Source: Puia dinghuensis (GTDB lineage Bacteria > Bacteroidota > Bacteroidia > Chitinophagales > Chitinophagaceae). Taken from it: DNA of 64,000 nt. The position numbers were made by a program, and so were the translations under genes. Position 1 is the stretch's first letter. Each line of letters starts with the position of its first letter. Positions 1-13,500 of this stretch are shown one piece after another. Location of the stretch: assembly GCF_014642875.1 (NCBI RefSeq), contig NZ_BMJC01000002.1:1-64000 (forward strand), in the 5' to 3' direction. Below the pieces are notes generated by a model. That model worked only from the letters and a program-made list of their open reading frames with translations, had not been told where the DNA came from and made no database searches.

Positions 1-1
1 T

Positions 2-1573
2 AACGAAACGGTCGGCATAGACGACAACTTCTTCTCCCTCGGCGGCGATTCGATCAAGGCCATCCAGATCTGCTCCCGCGTACAAAACAAAGGATTTAAC
101 CTTGAAGTCAACGATATATTTACCAAATCCACGATCCGGGAGATCGCCGTAACCCTTGCCGGGCTGCGGTCAACCGCCTATCAGGGCCTCGTATCGGGAG
201 AGATCCCGCTAACTCCCATCCAGCATCAATTCTTTTCACATTACCTAAAAGCTCCCGAACGCTTCCTTCACAACATCATGCTCTGTCTAACGAAAAAACG
301 TCCGGTGACCGAACTGGACGACATTTTCACGTTACTCATAACGCATCATGATGCCTTACGGACGAAATTCCACAGGGATAACGCATCCAACAAGGTGGTG
401 CAATCGCTCGATGAAGTGGTCCATCGGTTCAGGGTACGTTCCCTCGGAAAGTTCGAAAGCCTGAATGATGCGGGGCTCATGGAAATGATAAACGAATTGA
501 ACGGAAGTATGAACATCGAAGCCGCATCGCTGGTGCAGGCAGGAGAATTCGAAATAGCGGACGACCAATACTTGATCATCGCTATTCATCACCTGGTAGT
601 GGACGGCATTTCCTGGCGGATATTGCTCGAGGACCTCGAACACCTTTTTAATTATGGCCACCGGTCCCCTTTGCCACTCAAAACCGATCCGTTCAAGAAA
701 TGGGCAGAGGAATTGCAAAAATTCATCATCAGCCAACCCGATATCGAAACAAAAGACACTGCACACAAGATGACACACATCCGGCCAGAACGCATACCGC
801 CGGAATGGAATAACAACGCTACCGATCTGTATAGAGATGAAGAGACCGTCGTCATTTACATCGAACGTGATACAACCGACAAGTTGACCGGTCCATCTCT
901 CCATGTAAAGCTGAAAACGGAAATGGCCGACTTCCTTATTTGTGCACTTGGCCTTACTTATAAGCAGGCATTTCACCGGGACTATTTATATGTCGCCATG
1001 GAATCCCACGGAAGAGAACAGATTTTGCCGGGTATAAACATTACACGAACTGTGGGATGGTTCACCAATATCTATCCGGTAATGTTCAACCTGAAAAAAA
1101 GCGACAATCCCGTTGAGATGCTCGTAGATTTTAAGGATACCCTTAAAGTGGGATCAAAAAATGCCATTGTACGTAGCGCCGCAAAATACCTGAGGCCGGA
1201 GGACAAAAAAGCAGACTATCCCGAACCAACCATCATCTTCAATTACCTGGGGCAATTCAATACCGGAAAGACCAGCTCCTTCCAGATAGCCTCCTACAAC
1301 GTGGGCGAATTGATCTGCAAAGAAAACACCAGGGAGTACCAGTTTACTTTTGCAGGCATCTACGCCAAAGGCAGGATAATGATGCAGATCTCCTTTAACA
1401 GATCCCATTTTAAAAACGATAGCATGGAAGCATTCCTACAGCTTTATAAAAACAATTTGGAGTCGCTCGTCGCGACAGTCGAGCGTATCGATGAGTACAT
1501 TTTAACGCCTTCGGATCTGACATACACCGAATTGTCCGCAGACGACCTGGATACGATCAATGCAATTATTTAA
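2..1573 (+). CDS. NRPS C-terminal fragment: PCP-epimerization domain (5' end outside window)
   Basis: The frame is open from base 2 and has no start in the window, so this is the 3' part of a longer NRPS gene. It opens with a peptidyl carrier domain whose phosphopantetheine serine is in LGGDSIKA (serine codon at 50-52). An epimerization domain of about 430 residues follows. It has the active-site motif HHLVVDGISW (from base 587) and the late E-domain signatures VGWFTN and FNYLGQ. The domain converts the carrier-bound L-residue to D before transfer. The next gene begins 20 bp downstream with a condensation domain that starts LTPLQQGMLFH, the style of C domains that accept a D-residue donor (inferred). 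How many modules precede it cannot be told from this window. Confidence 0.93.
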   Translation, partial: NETVGIDDNFFSLGGDSIKAIQICSRVQNKGFNLEVNDIFTKSTIREIAVTLAGLRSTAYQGLVSGEIPLTPIQHQFFSHYLKAPERFLHNIMLCLTKKRPVTELDDIFTLLITHHDALRTKFHRDNASNKVVQSLDEVVHRFRVRSLGKFESLNDAGLMEMINELNGSMNIEAASLVQAGEFEIADDQYLIIAIHHLVVDGISWRILLEDLEHLFNYGHRSPLPLKTDPFKKWAEELQKFIISQPDIETKDTAHKMTHIRPERIPPEWNNNATDLYRDEETVVIYIERDTTDKLTGPSLHVKLKTEMADFLICALGLTYKQAFHRDYLYVAMESHGREQILPGINITRTVGWFTNIYPVMFNLKKSDNPVEMLVDFKDTLKVGSKNAIVRSAAKYLRPEDKKADYPEPTIIFNYLGQFNTGKTSSFQIASYNVGELICKENTREYQFTFAGIYAKGRIMMQISFNRSHFKNDSMEAFLQLYKNNLESLVATVERIDEYILTPSDLTYTELSADDLDTINAII

Positions 1574-1593
1574 TTCCCTTTCAACCGATAGGC

Positions 1594-4500
1594 ATGAGTC
1601 AAAAATTTGATGACATATACGAGCTGACTCCATTACAACAAGGGATGCTATTCCACACCCTGATAGACAGATCGACACCTACCTATATGGAACAGCGTTC
1701 GTTCAGGGTATCGGGGCAGATCGACCGTAAAACATTCGACCGGGCCTTTGAATTGATCTTCGCGAGACATGATATCTTGCGAACTGCCTTTATATATGAG
1801 AAAATGGACAAACCGCTCCAGGTAGTATTAAAAAAAAGACTGCCGGAGATCCATTATAACGAATTCCCCTATATCGATGACCCATCCGAGTTGAGCCGCC
1901 TTAGAGACGAACTTAAAGCGGCAGACAGGAACAAGACCTTCGATTTGAGCAAAGACACGCTCATGAGGATAAGGATCATCCAGCTCGGAGCCGGCGAATA
2001 CGAACTGATATGGACCTGGCATCATATATTGTTCGACGGATGGTGTACAAAGATCCTTGCCATGGAGGTCCTGAAAGCATACCACGCCTTCCTGGACAAC
2101 AAACAGCCTGACCTGGTCCCCATAGTACCCTATAAAGAATATATAAAATGGCTAAGAGATCGCTCGGGAGAAGATCTCAAAAAATACTGGAAAGAATATA
2201 TCCGCGGCTTCGACATGGTCAGCTGTCTGTTGAATTATGAAGGCAAAAAACGATTTGTCACGGGCTATCATAAGGAAACTGTGGAGTTTGATCTTAGCCC
2301 CGAAACAACAGCTCGCCTGGTGGAAATGGCCAAAGAAGCGCTGGTTACTCAGAACATCCTGCTGAAAACTGTTTGGGCGATCCTGCTGGCGAAATACAAT
2401 AACACGACCGACGTACTTTTTGGCGAAGTGGTCTCGGGCAGACCACCCGAGATCGAAGGCGCAGAAAATATCATCGGGCTATTCATCAACACGATACCCA
2501 TTCGATTCAATTTCCGGAGAGAAGACCGTTTTTGGGACCTTCTCCAGGCCGCACAGAAAAACGCCATTATTGCAAACGACTACCACCACTTTCCACTGGT
2601 CGCCATCCAGCAGCTCGCCGAAATACAGGGCCAGCTTTTTAATCATTTATTTAGCTTCCAGAACTATCCGGAAACCAGCGTCGCCGGGGAAAACGCATTG
2701 AATAAGCTGGAAATATCCGGCAGCGGAATTTTTGATCAGACAAGCTATGATTTTGAGATCTCCATCTATCCCGGTCGCCGCCTGTCGGTACAGGTTGGAT
2801 TCAATAGCCTTATCTATAGTGCAGAGACCGTCCGGGAGATCTTGCAGCATTTTACCAATCTCGTCGACCAGGTGCTCGCCCACCCGGAAACGAAGATTGC
2901 CGATCTATCCATCCTCTCGCCTGCGGGAACAAAAGAAATCCTGGCGATGAGCACAGGACCAGTCAGTGCCATAAACGCCGACAAACAGGTAGATATGCTG
3001 ATAGACGAAGCCTGTGAAAAATGGCCGGATAGGACGGCCATCCTGTTCCGGGAACAACGCGTTACTTATAAAACTCTGTATGAGAACAGCAATCGGTTAG
3101 CCAATTATCTCCACGCTTCACGCATAGGAAAAGAGAACGTGATAGGCGTTCTAATGGACCGGACCCCGCAGTTTATTGAATGCATTATAGGTATTTGGAA
3201 AGCAAATGCCACCTACATGCCCATAGATCCCGCCCTTCCGGATAAGCGGATGCTGCAAATGATAGAACAGGCATCGGCGAAATTCCTCATTTTTACTTCC
3301 TCCTATCGTGACCTTGCGGAGAAGCTTTTGTGGGAAAGCCACTCCCTGTCCGGTTGCGTATGCATAGATGCGAACAAAACGGGACAGCCCCCCGGGTACG
3401 GAACCTTTCAGGACCGAAAAGCTTTTTGGGAAGCCGTAGGCGAAGATGCCGGGGATGCCATTACAGCCGGCGGATGGTTCAGCAGCTATACCGGTAAGCC
3501 CCTGAGCCCGGAAGAGATGGACGAATATGCCGAAAATGTCGTTATCAAGCTGAAACCCTACCTGAACAGCTCGTCTCGTGTACTCGAGATCGGCTGCGGA
3601 TCAGGATTTACGATGTTCAGACTCGCGCCATTCACAGCCGAATATATAGGGGTGGATCAATCAGGTGTGGTATTGTCGGCAAATGAAAAGGTCCTGACTG
3701 AAAACCATATCGGCAATATCCGGCAACGTCAGTTGGCTGCTCACCAGTTACGACAGCTGCAGGAAGGAAAATTTGATGTGATAATACTGAATAGCGTGAT
3801 CCAGGATTTCGAAAGCTACCGGTATTTAAGACAAGTGTTGGACGATGCCATATCTTTATTGAAAGAACAAGGATTGCTGTTCGTGGGAGATATCATGGAC
3901 CTCGACCGCAAAGAGCAATTGCTATGCTCGCTCGAGACCTTTAAACAGGAACACGCGGGACAAGGATACATCACAAAGGTCAACTGGACCAATGAACTGT
4001 TCGTCTCTCCACGCTTCTTCGACGACCTGCAGGCCGGGAACCCAATGATCACAACCGTCCGGCATTCACCAAAGGTCGGAACCCTGGAAAACGAGCTTAC
4101 GAAATATCGGTACGACACGCTGATCAGCATAGATCGGAGCAGAACAGGCGAAAAGATCATTCGGACACGAAACAAGATCATGGAAGGAGTGGACACCCTG
4201 CTCTCCTACCCTGTTTCCTATCCCCCAAACCGAAAAGGAAACGCCACAGACCTCGCCTACATCCTGTTCACCTCGGGTTCTACGGGGGTTCCCAAAGGCG
4301 TCATGATCGAACACGGGGCTATGTTCAATCACAAGCTGGCCATGATCGATCACCTCGGCATCGGCTTTGGTACGGTGTTGGCCCAGACCGCTTCCCAGTC
4401 ATTCGACATTTCAGTATGGCAGTTTATAACAGCCATAATGCAGGGTGGTGTAACAGCCATCTATCCGGAGGACAGCATCCAGGACATCGGAGACCTTCTT

Positions 4501-7500
4501 CTTCACATGGAAAAAGATAAAGTCGAGATCCTCGAAATTGTCCCCAGCTATCTCCAGGCAATGCTGCAGGTAATTGAAGAAACAGGCTTCCGGTTCTCTT
4601 CATTACGCTTTCTTCTCCTCACAGGCGAACAAACCCCCTACCCCCTCGTCGAACGCTGGTTCAGCAATTTTCCGGAAATAAAGCTTATCAACGCATATGG
4701 CCCGGCAGAGGCAGGCGACGACGTCTCCTTGTTTACCATGGACAAGCCTCCGGAAGGAGAGCAGGTTCCAATAGGCAGGCCCCTGCAGAATATGCGCCTG
4801 TATGTACTCGATTCAGACGGACAGATATGCCCTCCTGGAATAAAAGGAGAACTATGCATAGCAGGCGCCGGAGTCGGCAGAGGATATATCAACTCGGACG
4901 CCAATCCATCCTTTACCTTCGATCCATTTATTCCCGCTGAGCGAATGTATAAAACAGGAGATCTGGCAAAATACCTGTCTGACGGCAACCTGATATTCGC
5001 AGGACGGAAGGATAGCCAGATAAAGATCCGGGGGCACCGAATAGAACTGGAGGAAATAGAGGCATGTCTGAACACTATGCCTGCCATCGCATTGTCATCG
5101 GCTCTTACCCACACAACAGGAGGATCCGATGACCTCAAAATATACGTATATACGCAGCTGAGACCAGAAGAACAGCTCACCACAGGAGATATCTTTGAAG
5201 CCCTGAAGAAAAGACTACCTGCGTATATGCTCCCTGCATCGATTTCCATACTGGAACATTTACCCCTGCTGCCAAACGGGAAAATAGACAAAAAAACGCT
5301 GCTGTCCAGAATCGGCCTGTCCGTTGAAGGAGGGGAATTTTTGCCACCACGCACCCCGACAGAGATTGCTCTGGCCTCCATCTGGCAGGAAGTCCTGGGA
5401 GTCGAAAAGGTCGGCCTCCGTGATAATTTCTTCGAGCTTGGCGGACATTCTTTAAAGGCAATCCAGCTATCATCCAGGGTACATAAGTTCTTACAGGTAA
5501 AAGTCAATCTTAGAGACATTTTTTTCTCCCCCCTCCTCGAAGATTTCAGCCGGCTGGTTGAAAAGTCCATTGGCAATTTGCACTCGGCGATACCAACCCT
5601 GCCGCAAAAAGAACTCTACAGAACTTCTCATGCACAAAGAAGACTCTGGGTGCTGTCCCAATTCGAGGCTACCTCGGTTGCCTATAACGAATGCGAAGCC
5701 TATGAGATCGCCGGAGATCTCGATAGGGCTATCCTCGAAAACACGATCTACCGGCTAATCGAACGGCATGAAATTCTAAGGACCTCCTTTGTATACAAAG
5801 ACAATGAACTCTACCAAAAGATACATGATCCGGCCACGCTTGACTTTAAAGTCGAGTATATAAACCTGGAATCGGAATTAGATCCGGCCGCAGAGGTCCA
5901 TAAGATCATCGACCTGGCAGTCCATCGGAAATTCGATCTCGACAAAGCGCCTTTACTCAGGGTTCTATTGATAAGACTGTCGGATAAACGTCATACCGTT
6001 CTAATAAATATGCATCATATCATTAACGACGGTTGGTCCGATTCAATCTTCATAAATGACTTCCTGACCATCTATAACAGCCTTTACGAAAACACGGAGA
6101 TCCGCATGCCCCCCCTTCCCATCCAATACAAAGATTTCTCAGAATGGCAGAATAAAGAATTGGAAGGAGAACAATATAATACCCACAAAAACTATTGGCT
6201 GAACCAGCTTGCGGGTGAGTTACCCGTGCTGGAGTTACCCGCCTCCTGCGATCGGCCGGATACGATAACCTATAACGGAAAGGAGCTTTCTTTCGATCTT
6301 AGCTTCCACCTGACCCGGCACCTCGATGAATTCGCAAAAAAACATGAAATAACTCTTTTTTCCACCCTGGTGGCGATCCTTAACGTTCTGTTCTATAAGT
6401 ATACAGGCGAGAAAGACATCGTCATAGGTACCTATAACGGAAGCCGGGACCATCCGGACCTGGAGAACCAAATCGGGTTTTATATCAATACTTTGGTACT
6501 CAGGAACCGGGTTGATCCGGACAAGCCATTCGTGTCCTTTGCAAAAGCAGTGAGCGCCACCGTCCTCGGGGCGCTTGAGCATAGGATCTATCCTTTCGAC
6601 ATGCTGATCGACCAACTGCAGGTAAAGCGTGACCTGAGCAGGGCGCCCCTTTTCGACGTCCTCATAGGATTGCAGAACTTTAACGACACGATCCAGAGAA
6701 CGGGCCCGCTGAAACTTTTCACCAACAATTTCAGAGTAAAGGACCTTCAGGTCGATAAACAGACAAGTATCTATGACTTGAATTTCATGTTCCGGGAACA
6801 GGGCGGCAGCCTGTACCTCAGTCTAAGATTCAATACGGACATTTATACCGACCAGGATATTCATAGGATGGTCGGCCACTTCAGGGCGATTGCCGATTCC
6901 CTCCTGTCCAAACCCTATGCACACCTCAGCAAAGCCGAATATCTTTCCGCCACAGACCTGCCGGAATGGGAATCCTTCCAGTCGAAAAAGGATATCCACA
7001 GGGACCGTGGCCTATGGGAGCTCTTAAAACAAAACTCGAATGCCTTCCCGGAAAGAATAGCGGTAGCAAAAGACGACGAAGAGACCGACTATCGCAACCT
7101 TCGTATAAATGCAACCCGTATCGGCAACTTCCTTCTTGACAAAAATGCGCAGGGTAAGATCATCGCCGTCCTTGCCGACCGCTCGGCACTTTGGGTAGAA
7201 TCGATCATGGGGATCTGGGCCGCCAATTCCATATATTTACCGCTGGACCCGCGAGACCCTATCGAACGGCTATTGTATTTCCTGAACGACAGCCATCCTC
7301 ATTTCCTCCTGTTCGAAGCAAAATATGTGGAACTGGCGAACGCACTGCAATGGAGATCCCATGATCTGTATTCTATCCTATGTATAAATAGCCCGAATAT
7401 ATACAGCCTGGGCGAAACGGATAGGAACAAGATAGCCACAGAGCTCTGGGAGTACGTTGGAGACAAGGCCAGCGACGACATCATGGGCGGCGGCTGGGTC

Positions 7501-10500
7501 GACAGCTACACAGGCAGGCCATTCTCCCGGCTGGAAATGGACGAATACGCACAAAATGCCTATTTGAAAATTTTGCCCTACATCAAACCCGATTCGACAG
7601 TCCTGGAAATAGGATGCGGTTCCGGGATCACCATGTTCAGGATCGCCCCCCTGGTCCGTAAATATATTGCGACGGACATTTCCAGCGTCATACTGGAAAA
7701 AAATGAAACAGAGATCGATAAAAAAGGAATACGAAACATTCGGCAATACAGACTGGCTGCAGATGAAATAGACAAGCTGGAGGAAAACAATTTCGACATC
7801 ATCATCCTCAACAGCGTTGCCCAGAATTTCAGCGGCTACAACTATTTCAGAAAGGTATTGAGATCATCCATCGATCTGGCATCGGAAATAGGGATCATTT
7901 TTCTCGGTGACCTCATGGACGAGGACAAACGCCAGGACCTCGAAGCCTCTTTCCTGGCATTTAAAAGCTCGGGCTTAGATACCGAACATACAAAGACGGA
8001 CTGGACCAATGAATTCTTTGTCAATAGAAAATTCCTCGACAATCTCATATACCAACTACCTGAAATAGCAATGGTCCGGCATTCTGCCAAGATCGGCTCC
8101 ATCAAGAATGAGCTCACCGAATTTAGGTTTGACTCTATCATCGGGTTAGCTAAAGAACGCCCAAAACAAAAGCCCGGCGACAGCTCGGTTTTTAAGCAGT
8201 TTGACACAAGCTATTTCGGCATGGAGGAAATAATATCGCCTCATCGTTTCCTATATCGGCCCGATGAGGCCGCCTACATCATATACACATCCGGTTCAAC
8301 AGGAGAACCTAAAGGAGCCATCGTGACCCACGAAGGTCTGATGAACCATCTATACTCCAAAAAAGATAGCCTGGACGCAGCCCCTGGCTATACCATCGCC
8401 CAGAGCGCATCGCAAACCTTCGATATTTCGATCTGGCAATTTTCTTTGGGCCTGGCCATTGGCGGAACCACCCGCATCTTCGATCAGAAGACAGTTTTGG
8501 ACCCCGGCCGTTTCCTACAAGAGCTGCAAAAAAGAAAAATTGATATCCTGGAGGTCGTCCCGTCTTATTTGAATGCTTTGCTATCGTTCATCGGGACCAC
8601 CCCCGGGCAGCCGGTGCTGGAACATCTCAAAACATTGGTGACCTGTGGGGAAATAATCACCCCGGAGCTGGCAGCAAGATGGTTCACCTTTTTCCCGAAT
8701 ATCCCGATCCTCAACGCTTATGGTCCTACCGAAGCCGCTTGCGATATTACCCACCATAAATTCACCGTCGCACCAAAGCATAACAGGATACCGGTAGGGA
8801 GACCCATACCCAATATGAAAGTAAGGATAGTAAATGAGGACATGCAGATCTGCCCTGTTAACGTAAAAGGCGAGATCGTTGTATCGGGTATAGGCGTGGG
8901 AAAGGGTTATATAAACAGAGAGAAAAAAGAAAAAGAGGTATTTATCGAAGACCCTTTCGAGCCATCCGGTGGCAGACTCTACAGAACAGGTGACATAGGC
9001 CGGTACCTTGCGAACGGGGAGATCGACTTTTTCGGCCGCAAGGACAACCAGGTAAAGATCAGAGGTGTAAGGGTCGAGCTCGGAGAGGTGGAAGCCAATA
9101 TCATCCGATATGGGTCCGTACGCTCCTGCGCCGTTCTACTGCGGGAACAAAACGGGGAAAAATCCCTCCAGGCCTTTATATGCCTTCGTGAAACGGACCT
9201 CCCCGATATACCCGGACTCAGACAAAGACTCCTGAAACACGTACCGGAATTCCTGGTCCCGGATCATTTCACCATTCTCGAAACACTACCGCTCCTATCA
9301 AATGGGAAAGTGGACAGAAAGACGCTGGCCGCCAGACCTCTCACCCCTGCAGATCTCCCCCCGGACAAGCAACGGCTGAACCCGGTAGAAACAGCCCTTT
9401 ATGAACTATGGGCGCAGGTGCTGGGCCATGGCAACTTCAAAAGGGAGGATAACTTCTTCGAGGTCGGCGGACATTCCCTGAAAGCCATGCGGTTGATCGG
9501 ACTCATTGGGGAGCATTTCAACATAAACATACCATTTAGGGAACTGTTCCTAAATTCCACGGTCGCAGCAATGGCAAGACTCATCGATTTGTCCGGCTCG
9601 GACAAGTACACCAGGATCGAGCCCGCAGGCCGCCGGGAATATTATCAATTATCCCATTCGCAACGCAGATTATGGATCCTGAGCCAATTTGCCAATGTGT
9701 CAGAAGCATACAACCAGTCTTTTTCGTTCAGGATCAAACGCAAGCTGGAACCGGCACTGGTCAGGCAATCCCTTATATCCCTGGTAGCCAGGCACGAGAT
9801 ATTGAGGACGGTATTTCATACGGTCAACGAAGAGCCGATGCAAAAAATAATCCCCCCGGAGGCATTCCATATCGACCTTGACTTTATAGACGGGGGAGAA
9901 ACAATGGACCTGGAAGAGATAGTCGGACGAGAAGAAAGAAAAGTTTTCAATTTCGAAACAGGCCCGCTCTTCAGGGTAAAAATTATCCGAAAAGCCAACG
10001 AAAGCTATTTCCTGCTGTCCATCCACCATATCGTTACAGACGGATGGTCCGCTATGATCTTTATGCGCGACCTCTTCGAATTCTATACAAGCCTTGAAAA
10101 GAACAACATACCCACCCTTCCGCCGCTAAAGATCCAATACAAGGACTATGCCCTATGGAAGAATGGCCGGGTAAAGGGTCAGTCTGGTGAAGAGGCAGCG
10201 GAATATTGGAAGGAAAAGCTCGGAGGATATTTGCCAAGACTCGATCTACCCAAGATCGCCAATAGAAGCAGCATTCAATCCTACAAGGGAAATTCATTGC
10301 ATTTTCATTTGACCGACGCGGTCCGCGACGCCCTGAACCAACTGAAGAACAGGTATGAATGTAGCTCGTTCATTATCTTTAACGGCATTCTGGACCTCCT
10401 CTTCCACAAACTCACCGGTCAAACGGACATTATTACAGGCACCATTCTGGCAGGCAGAGAACAGCCGGACGTCCACGACCTCATCGGATACTTTGTCAAT

Positions 10501-13500
10501 ACCATCCCCATCCGCCTGACCGTCGACACTGGCCGGACCTTGAACGAATTCTTTAAAACAGCGAAGGAAACGATCGTAGATGCCTTCTCTTACGGCCAGT
10601 ATCCATTCGATAAAATGCTCGACGATCTTAAAATCGATCGCGATCTGTCAAGATCACCCATCTTCGATGTCCTTATCGAATTCCACGGATTCGACGACAT
10701 CTTTGACTGGCAAAATCCGAACATCTCTTCTCATGAAGCTATCGAACCGGTGAATTTTAGCTCATCAAGCAGTATTTTCGATATCAGCTTCATTTTTTCC
10801 GGAACACGGGAAAATCTCGAGCTGGAGATCGAGTTCAATACGGATCTATACTCCCGGGAGCAGCTTGGTTTCTATGTCGACCTGTTCAGCGAATTGATCA
10901 TAAGAATTTGTAATGAACCGAATGCCCTCGTCTCCGCCTTGAATATGCTGCCTCCGGAATGGGAAGAGAAAATGCTGGCAATGGGAAAAGGACCGGTTGT
11001 CTCGGTGACAGGAACAACTCCATTGCGGATAGAGGAAAACTGTAGAAAATACCCCCAACGAAAGGCAATCCTTTTTAAAGGAGAGGAAACGAACTATCAG
11101 GCCGTGTACGACGTCTCCCATTGGCTATCCAGGCATCTGCACTGCCAGGGGATCGGAAAAGAGGCGGTAGTAGGGGTGCTCATGGACAGGTCGCCGGAAT
11201 ACCTTATAAGTATGCTTGGAATATGGAATATAAATGCCGCGTACATGCCCATTGACCCGACCCTCCCGGAGTCCCGGATCAAACAGATGATAGAAAACTC
11301 CTCGGCAAAATACCTGATAAACGACCCCGCACACACACAGCTTGCAGAAAAACTGGTAGGGGAATGCCAATCACTGTCCGGCTGTCTATGCCTGGACAAA
11401 AATGCGACTGGATATATGGCCCAGGGCGAACAGCCGTCAGAACAGGCCAGCCCCGAAGACCTCGCCTACGTTTTATTTACCTCGGGTTCTACGGGTGCCC
11501 CCAAAGGAGTCATGATAGAACATCGAAATATGCTCAACCATATGGAGGCCAAGATCGCGTCGCTGGAGATCGGCCCGGAGACTATCCTGGCTCAAACGGC
11601 CTCGCAATCTTTCGACATATCCATTTGGCAGTTCATGTCCGCATTGCTGCAGGGTGGCATGACAGCAATATACCCGGAGGAGCTGATACTCGACGTCGAA
11701 CGTTTTCTAAAACAAATAGAATCGGATAAAGTAGACATTCTCGAGATCGTTCCGGGTTATCTTCAGGCAATCCTGGAAGTAGTAAAAGAAACGGAGTTCC
11801 GATTTTCGTCCCTGAAATACCTCGTAGTCACCGGCGAAACCCTGCCCTTTCGGCTTGTGGAACAGTGGTTCGCCTTTTTCCCGGAAATAAAGATCGTCAA
11901 CGCATATGGTCCGGCAGAAGCCGGAGACGACATAACCCAGTTTGTCATGCATCGGCCACCAGATGGTCAATACATCCCGATTGGAAGAACTTTGCAAAAT
12001 CTGCGCATTTACGTAATGGGACAGGACGGCCATCTGTTGCCTCCGGAAGTACAGGGGGAGATCTGCGTATCAGGCATCGGCGTAGGAAGAGGATATATAA
12101 ACCAGGCTTCCAACCAGGCTTTTACCGACGACCCCTTTGTCCCCGGGGAAAGAATGTATAAAACAGGGGATTGGGGAAAATTCCTGCCCAACGGAAATTT
12201 GGTCTTTTTAGGAAGACGCGATAGCCAGATAAAGATCCGCGGATTTAGAATCGAACTGGAAGAAATAGAATCATGCCTCAATAAAATGCCGGCTATTGCC
12301 TCATCCGCGGCTGTCTTGCACCGCACGTCGGAAAACGAAGACCCAGCTATAATAGTTTATGTTGCGCTGAAGCCCAACGAAGATCTTACCCACAGGCAGA
12401 TCAGGGAAAAATTGAAAAGCAGCCTGCCGGCCTATATGCTGCCGGCAGATATCCGATTACTGCATCACCTGCCCTTGCTTCCCACAGGAAAGATCGACCG
12501 GAAAAGCCTCTCGTCACAAGCAGGACGCATCGTGCAGAAACAGGAATATGTCCCCCCCCAAACCGAAACAGAGCTCAAATTGACAGCGGTGTGGCAGGAA
12601 GTGCTCGGGGTAGAAAAGATCGGACTCGTCGATAACTTCTTTGAACTGGGCGGCGATTCGCTGAAACTCGTAAAGATCTTCAGAAAGGTAAGCAAGCTAT
12701 TCCCATGCAAATTGGACCTCACGGATTATTTCACCGCCAGGACTATAATGGACCTGGCTGAAAAATTAATGGAAAAAGGTACCCGCGCTTTCGGAACCGA
12801 CGACGAAGGCAGTCTTTACTACCTGCAGCGGACCCTGGATACCCAAAAAACAGACATATTCCTTTTCCCGCCTGCGGGGGGGCTGGGATTCCCCTACAAA
12901 AACCTGGTCAAACAACTGGACCAGGCCTTTAACTGCCACCTTTTTAACTACAGAGGTATCGGAAAAAATGAACAACCCTTCACCGATCTCCGGGATGTTC
13001 AGCATTACTATGGGAATATAGTTCTGGACAAAGCAAAAGCTGACGGCGAGATTCCCCTGATCGGCCTGTCAAGCGGCGGAAACCTGATCTTCGAAATAGC
13101 GGATTTTCTTGAAAAAAAAGGAAGAAAATGCCTCCTGATCATGCTGGATTCCGAGCCCACCATCGTAGTGGAAAAAGAAGAATACATAAGACAATATGTA
13201 GCCAACGTCGCGGAATTCACCAACGATACGGAGCAGGGAAAGATATTCCTTTCCCGCTACGAGAACGCCTTGAGGAGTTATATGAAAATATTCAACTCCG
13301 AACTCCAGGATCTCAATAAAAAGATCACCTCCGATATTGTCAACTTCATCTGCAAAACGTCGACGCATGAAGTTCGTTTATGGGACGATTATACAGCCGG
13401 AACTGTTCAATATGTAACCATGCAATCCGGCTGGCACTCAAACTTTTTAGATCTGGCAGAAAATCTTAACTTGTTATCCGATAATATCTGCCGTCTCTTA

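Noticed and set aside
4638-5576. Long minus-strand open frame of 312 codons inside NRPS module 1
   Set aside because: It lies wholly antisense to motif-rich A and PCP coding sequence and its translation is low-complexity, rich in Ser, Arg and Pro, without a domain.
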